Source: CAVDHB01 sp963608705 (GTDB lineage: Bacteria > Bacteroidota > Bacteroidia > Bacteroidales > Bacteroidaceae). From it: DNA of 10,183 nucleotides. Shown piece by piece: positions 7,019 to 10,183 of this stretch (position 1 is its first letter; each line of letters starts with the position of its first letter). Below the pieces are notes generated by a model. The model had not been told where the DNA came from. It saw nothing but the letters and a program-made list of their open reading frames with translations, and did not search any database. The stretch lies in NCBI GenBank assembly GCA_963608705.1, contig CAVDHB010000049.1, positions 1 to 10,183 on the forward strand, given 5' to 3'. The translations under genes were made by a program, and so were the position numbers.

Positions 7019-8812
7019 ATGAAATGTATTTCAATCTTATGGGTGACGGCACTTCTGCTGCTTCCTTTTTCCGCAAAGGCGAAAGAAACGTTAAAAGAGA
7101 CCACCCTTCATCTTTACGCCACGACTGACATCCATGGAAACTTCTTCAGTTATGACTTCATGACGGACAAGCCGCTTAACGGAGGTCTGGCACGTATTTC
7201 CACCTATCTGAACGAACAACGGACGAAGTATGGGAAAGACAATTGTCTGTTGTTCGACACGGGCGACATTCTGCAAGGACAACCTTGTGTGTATTACTCC
7301 AATTTCGTGGACACCCAATCCCCGTTGTTGGCTTCAGAGGTGATGAACTACCTGCAATGTGAAGCGCAAGCCTTCGGGAATCATGACATCGAAGCGGGTC
7401 TTCCAGTGTTCACCCGTTGGGTGAAAGACGCACACTACCCTATTTTAGGAGCTAATATTCTCAATGAGAAAGATCATTCCAACTATGCGAAACCATACCT
7501 TATTATAAATAAGAACGGAGCGAAAATCGCCTTGTTGGGGCTGCTTACCCCGGCCATTCCAATGTGGGTGCCGGAAAAGCAATGGAAAGGACTGTATTTT
7601 GAGGATATAGTGAAGTCCGCTCGCAAGTGGGTGGCTGAAATCCAAAAGAAAGAAAAGCCGGATGTACTGATTGGACTGTTCCACAGCGGACTGGAAGGCG
7701 AGAAGTTGAACGGATTCAACGAAAACGCCGCCCGTGAGATTGCCCGGACTGTACCGGGATTCGACTTGATCTTTTACGGTCATGACCACCGGGCGCATAA
7801 GGAGATAGTAAAAAGCCGCAACGGACAGAATGTCTTGCTGCTCAACGCTGGCGCAAAAGGCATGAATATCTCGGAAGCAGTATTGACTTTGAAACCTTCT
7901 TCCACAGACGCTGCTCCTGCCGGAGTGGATGCCATGTCCGGGGCTACTACGCTTGCGTCTAATATCCGCCGTTACCAAGTAAATGTGACGGGAGATTTGG
8001 TGAGCATGAAAGACTATGCACCAGACTCTGCATTCTTAGCTCACTTCAACCGCAGCTTTGAGGCCACCAAAGCATTCGTGCATCAACCTGTGGGAAAGAC
8101 AGACAAACCGATTGTCTGTGTGGACGCCTTCTTCGGCAACTCCACCTTAGCGGACATCATACACCAGACGCAATTAGACCAAACAAAGGCCGACTTCTCT
8201 TTATTGGCACCACTGACCACAAACCAAGTAATCCCTGCCGGGCCACTTTGTGTGAAAGACATCTTCACAATCTATCCTTATGAGAATATGATTAACCTGA
8301 TGACTTTCACAGGAAAAGAAATCAAAGGAGCGTTGGAAAAGTCTTATGGAATGTGGACGGAGCAAATGAAGTCGCCCGAAGACCACTTAATCGCCTTAAA
8401 ACAAAATCCAGACGGTAGTTATTTCTTCAAGAATATGTTTTTCTTCCTGGTGCAAGCCGGCGGACTGACTTACGAGGTGGATGTGACAAAGCCTGTAGGA
8501 CAACGGGTGAATATCCTGAAAACAAGAGACGGAAAGCCCTTTGATTTACATAAGACCTACAAAGTAGCTGTGAACTCTTACCTTGGACAAGGTGGAGGAA
8601 GCATCCTGACAGAAGGTGCGGGCATCCCGTTGAAAGACCTTTCCAAGCGTATTGTCGCCACCAGTGACTTAGACTTGCGTCACTATATTATAGAATATGT
8701 AAAGAGCATGAAAGGTGCTCTCTCTGTACCTCATGTAACAAACTGGAAGTTTGTGCCGGAAAGCCTTGTGAAATCGGCTATTGAACGAGATAAAGCGTTG
8801 CTTACGAAATAG
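7019..8812 (+). CDS. Periplasmic 5'-nucleotidase / 2',3'-cyclic-nucleotide phosphodiesterase family protein
   Basis: This 597-residue UshA/CpdB-type enzyme should dephosphorylate extracytoplasmic nucleotides to nucleosides and phosphate. Signal peptide 1-21 (cleavage after AKA). The N-terminal calcineurin-like domain (about 28-325) keeps all metal motifs: D37 and H39 in TTDIHG, D83 in DTGDILQG, N121-H122-D123 in FGNHD, H222 in GLFHSG, and H255 and H257 in GHDH. The C-terminal substrate-binding domain (about 355-550) shows GNSTLADII (373-381), IYPYEN (418-423) and YLGQGGGSI (521-529). An oddity is the loop at about 293-315 carrying V-D-A-M-S-G-A-T, which looks like a covalent flavin attachment motif and is not part of the nucleotidase fold. 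Exact specificity (5'-nucleotidase or cyclic 2',3' activity) cannot be told. It is transcribed alone from 6960-6990; the next gene has its own -7 box. Confidence 0.93.
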   Translation: MKCISILWVTALLLLPFSAKAKETLKETTLHLYATTDIHGNFFSYDFMTDKPLNGGLARISTYLNEQRTKYGKDNCLLFDTGDILQGQPCVYYSNFVDTQSPLLASEVMNYLQCEAQAFGNHDIEAGLPVFTRWVKDAHYPILGANILNEKDHSNYAKPYLIINKNGAKIALLGLLTPAIPMWVPEKQWKGLYFEDIVKSARKWVAEIQKKEKPDVLIGLFHSGLEGEKLNGFNENAAREIARTVPGFDLIFYGHDHRAHKEIVKSRNGQNVLLLNAGAKGMNISEAVLTLKPSSTDAAPAGVDAMSGATTLASNIRRYQVNVTGDLVSMKDYAPDSAFLAHFNRSFEATKAFVHQPVGKTDKPIVCVDAFFGNSTLADIIHQTQLDQTKADFSLLAPLTTNQVIPAGPLCVKDIFTIYPYENMINLMTFTGKEIKGALEKSYGMWTEQMKSPEDHLIALKQNPDGSYFFKNMFFFLVQAGGLTYEVDVTKPVGQRVNILKTRDGKPFDLHKTYKVAVNSYLGQGGGSILTEGAGIPLKDLSKRIVATSDLDLRHYIIEYVKSMKGALSVPHVTNWKFVPESLVKSAIERDKALLTK

Positions 8813-8821
8813 CCTAAAAAT

Positions 8822-8901
8822 AAACATACCCCTCTTCTGACTAGTAGAGACGCGATTCATCGCGTCTCTACCTAAACAATGGTACGATTACGGATAATCA
8901 T
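8822..8901 (-). repeat. MITE-like palindromic repeat, copy 2 (inverted, internally deleted)
   Basis: Read on the minus strand from 8901 it starts ATGATTATCCGTAATCGTACC, like copies 1 and 3. It contains the hairpin at 8844-8871 with perfect 13-base arms and loop TC. It then jumps to sequence matching the right part of copy 1 (AG-CAG-AGAG-GGTATGTTT, ending at 8822). Relative to copy 1 it lacks 10 bases before the hairpin and about 29 after it, and its last ~12 bases have diverged. It starts 9 bases after the nucleotidase stop codon, so the hairpin may protect or end that transcript, though no T tract follows it. Confidence 0.8.
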
Positions 8902-8989
8902 AATTCACATTCCATATATCCGACTACTCACAACAACTAATCTAAGTTAAGATTCACAGAAGTTTATAGGACATATAAAACCAAAAACA

Positions 8990-8997
8990 TATCTTTG
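8990..8997 (+). promoter_or_regulatory. Probable -7 box for the lipoprotein gene
   Basis: TATCTTTG matches TAnnTTTG exactly and lies 25 bases before the ATG at 9023. No clear TTTG is found 19-20 bases upstream, so the promoter is either weak or differently arranged. Confidence 0.5.
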
Positions 8998-9022
8998 TTT
9001 TATAAAATCAATTCTATATAAT

Positions 9023-10117
9023 ATGGCAACAAATAGGAAATCACACATCGCACTACTAATATTATCTTTTATAATATTACTGACAGCCTGTTCAAGCAAT
9101 GAAGTAAACGATGGTGAAAATGGGAAAATCCATCTTTCTACCACAAAGTGTGAACTGAAACAAGGTACAGACACCCTAATTGCGCTAATTGCGGATAAAG
9201 GAACAACAGTACAATCAGAAAATCCCCACATTGCTGAAGCATCCATTTCATGGGCTGACGAAAGTAGCAAAGAGGCAAAACTCAAAATCACAGCCAAGAA
9301 AAAAGGTAATACTACCATTGTCATAACCTCCGCCGATATAAGCGAGAAGGCTATGATAGATGTGACAGTGAATAAAACAGAGTATCTCCGAATACATGCC
9401 AACAAAACAAAAGTCAATATTTTTGACAAGGTAATCTTCAGCATATACAATCGTGAAGACGGCTCTTTTCACTATGAAGGAAATGTATGGGATGAGATTT
9501 CCGACTCTGTAGTATGGTCTGTAAAAGGGTTGAGCGGCAGTTTCAAGGTGTTCTATACGAATAATAATTCCAGCAAATTCTTTCAAGAATGGACTCATAC
9601 ATTCAAGAGACCAGGCAAATATGAGACATATCTTAAGACATACAAAGGGGGACAAGTAGTATTCTGCGACACACTGAATATGGAGATTGACAACGAAAAG
9701 GACTTTCTCATGTATAACTGGTCTGCTGGAGGAAGTAACAGTTGGACTCCGTACACAGACGTATTAAATCCATCAATAGTACCCATGAGTGTAGAAACTA
9801 ATATAGGCGGGACTCGTTGCGCCTTTATTCGTTTTTTTGATGAAGAGCTGAATAAGAACTACAAACTTTATTATAATTACCTGACTGATATATACGGAAA
9901 GCCAGACTACTCAGGATTCTTAGATGGCCTTGAAGGCGTAAATCATCACATCTACGAAGGGTTTGAGAAATATTTCGTAAACCACGATAACGCACCTCAT
10001 CCATGCTATATCTGGATTACTCCCAAGGCGAGCATTGCTATTTTAAAGGGAGAGAACGACGGAAATACCCCAGACTATCCATTGGGATATTTCATATATG
10101 CAGAACCGAGGAAATGA
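9023..10117 (+). CDS. Lipoprotein with Ig-like (BIG2-type) and PKD-like domains, function unknown
   Basis: This 364-residue protein has a type II signal peptide with lipobox L-T-A-C, so C23 is lipidated; SSNEVND after the cysteine is not a clear surface-export signal. Residues about 35-116 form a bacterial Ig-like group 2 pattern (IHLSTTKCELKQGTDT...GNTTIVITSAD...DVTV). Residues about 120-224 look like a second beta-sandwich, PKD-like, with HTFKRPGKYETYLKTY at 192-207. The last 140 residues (rich in Tyr, Trp and Asn) match no family I recognise. There is no enzyme motif; binding or adhesion at the cell envelope is only a guess. Base composition differs: hand-counted lines run about 30-43% GC against 53-58% in the nucleotidase gene. 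The gene is bracketed by inverted copies of the repeat element, and its stop codon lies in the end of the right-hand copy, which suggests acquisition or rearrangement. Confidence 0.85.
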   Translation: MATNRKSHIALLILSFIILLTACSSNEVNDGENGKIHLSTTKCELKQGTDTLIALIADKGTTVQSENPHIAEASISWADESSKEAKLKITAKKKGNTTIVITSADISEKAMIDVTVNKTEYLRIHANKTKVNIFDKVIFSIYNREDGSFHYEGNVWDEISDSVVWSVKGLSGSFKVFYTNNNSSKFFQEWTHTFKRPGKYETYLKTYKGGQVVFCDTLNMEIDNEKDFLMYNWSAGGSNSWTPYTDVLNPSIVPMSVETNIGGTRCAFIRFFDEELNKNYKLYYNYLTDIYGKPDYSGFLDGLEGVNHHIYEGFEKYFVNHDNAPHPCYIWITPKASIAILKGENDGNTPDYPLGYFIYAEPRK

Positions 10118-10183
10118 TTATCTGCAATGGTACCACTAATCAACATTGTTTAGGTAGAGACGCGATTTATCGCGTCTCCGCTT
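10114..10183 (+). repeat. MITE-like palindromic repeat, copy 3 (runs to or past the window edge)
   Basis: It starts ATGATTATCTGCAATGGTACC and aligns to copy 1 (10119-10178 against 1-60, three differences). The hairpin arms begin at 10154; the right arm stops matching at 10179 (CGC instead of TAC), so either the element diverges there or it is interrupted. The first bases include the TGA stop (10115-10117) of the lipoprotein gene. Confidence 0.75.

Noticed and set aside
8844..8871. Repeat hairpin as intrinsic terminator of the nucleotidase gene
   Set aside because: The stem is perfect, but no T tract follows (CTAAACAAT), so it is kept as part of the repeat element rather than called a terminator.
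1..10183. CRISPR array or classical transposon made of the three repeats
   Set aside because: The copies are kilobases apart, in mixed orientation, with genes between them, and there are no cas or transposase genes.

Overview
The window looks like chromosomal DNA of a gut Bacteroides or close relative. Five predicted exported proteins are encoded by five genes. Their upstream regions carry the Bacteroidetes-type promoter (TTTG near -33, TAnnTTTG near -7) rather than a sigma70 promoter. The proteins match families common in Bacteroides: two GH51 arabinofuranosidases, a secreted Met-zincin, a periplasmic 5'-nucleotidase and an Ig-like lipoprotein. The exact species cannot be read from the window.

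Layout from left to right. Positions 1-124 hold a small palindromic repeat element, truncated at its left end by the window edge, followed by the intrinsic terminator (126-177) of a leftward gene. The leftward genes are a zinc metalloprotease (199-2565) with its own promoter, and upstream of it a tight two-gene operon of GH51 alpha-L-arabinofuranosidases (2747-5245 and 5255-6811). The operon has a promoter at 6866-6897 and a strong terminator at 2687-2725. A divergent promoter region with a dyad (6812-7018) separates these from two rightward genes: a 5'-nucleotidase/cyclic phosphodiesterase (7019-8812) and an AT-rich lipoprotein of unknown function (9023-10117). No intergenic gap exceeds about 210 bases.

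The two GH51 enzymes probably cooperate in removing L-arabinofuranosyl residues from arabinan- or arabinoxylan-type glycans. No SusC/SusD pair or regulator is visible here, so they are either an orphan enzyme pair or the edge of a larger locus. The nucleotidase probably scavenges nucleosides and phosphate in the periplasm, and the metalloprotease acts on unknown proteins or peptides. I see no functional link between these and the GH51 pair beyond proximity.

The most unusual content is: (i) a three-copy MITE-like repeat with terminal inverted repeats and a nested perfect hairpin, two copies of which bracket the low-GC lipoprotein gene in inverted orientation; (ii) a D-x-x-S-G-A-T motif, the signature of ApbE-type covalent flavinylation, in a loop of the 5'-nucleotidase; (iii) a remnant GH43-like blade at the N-terminus of the larger GH51 enzyme. 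I do not see a convincing complete new multi-gene system.
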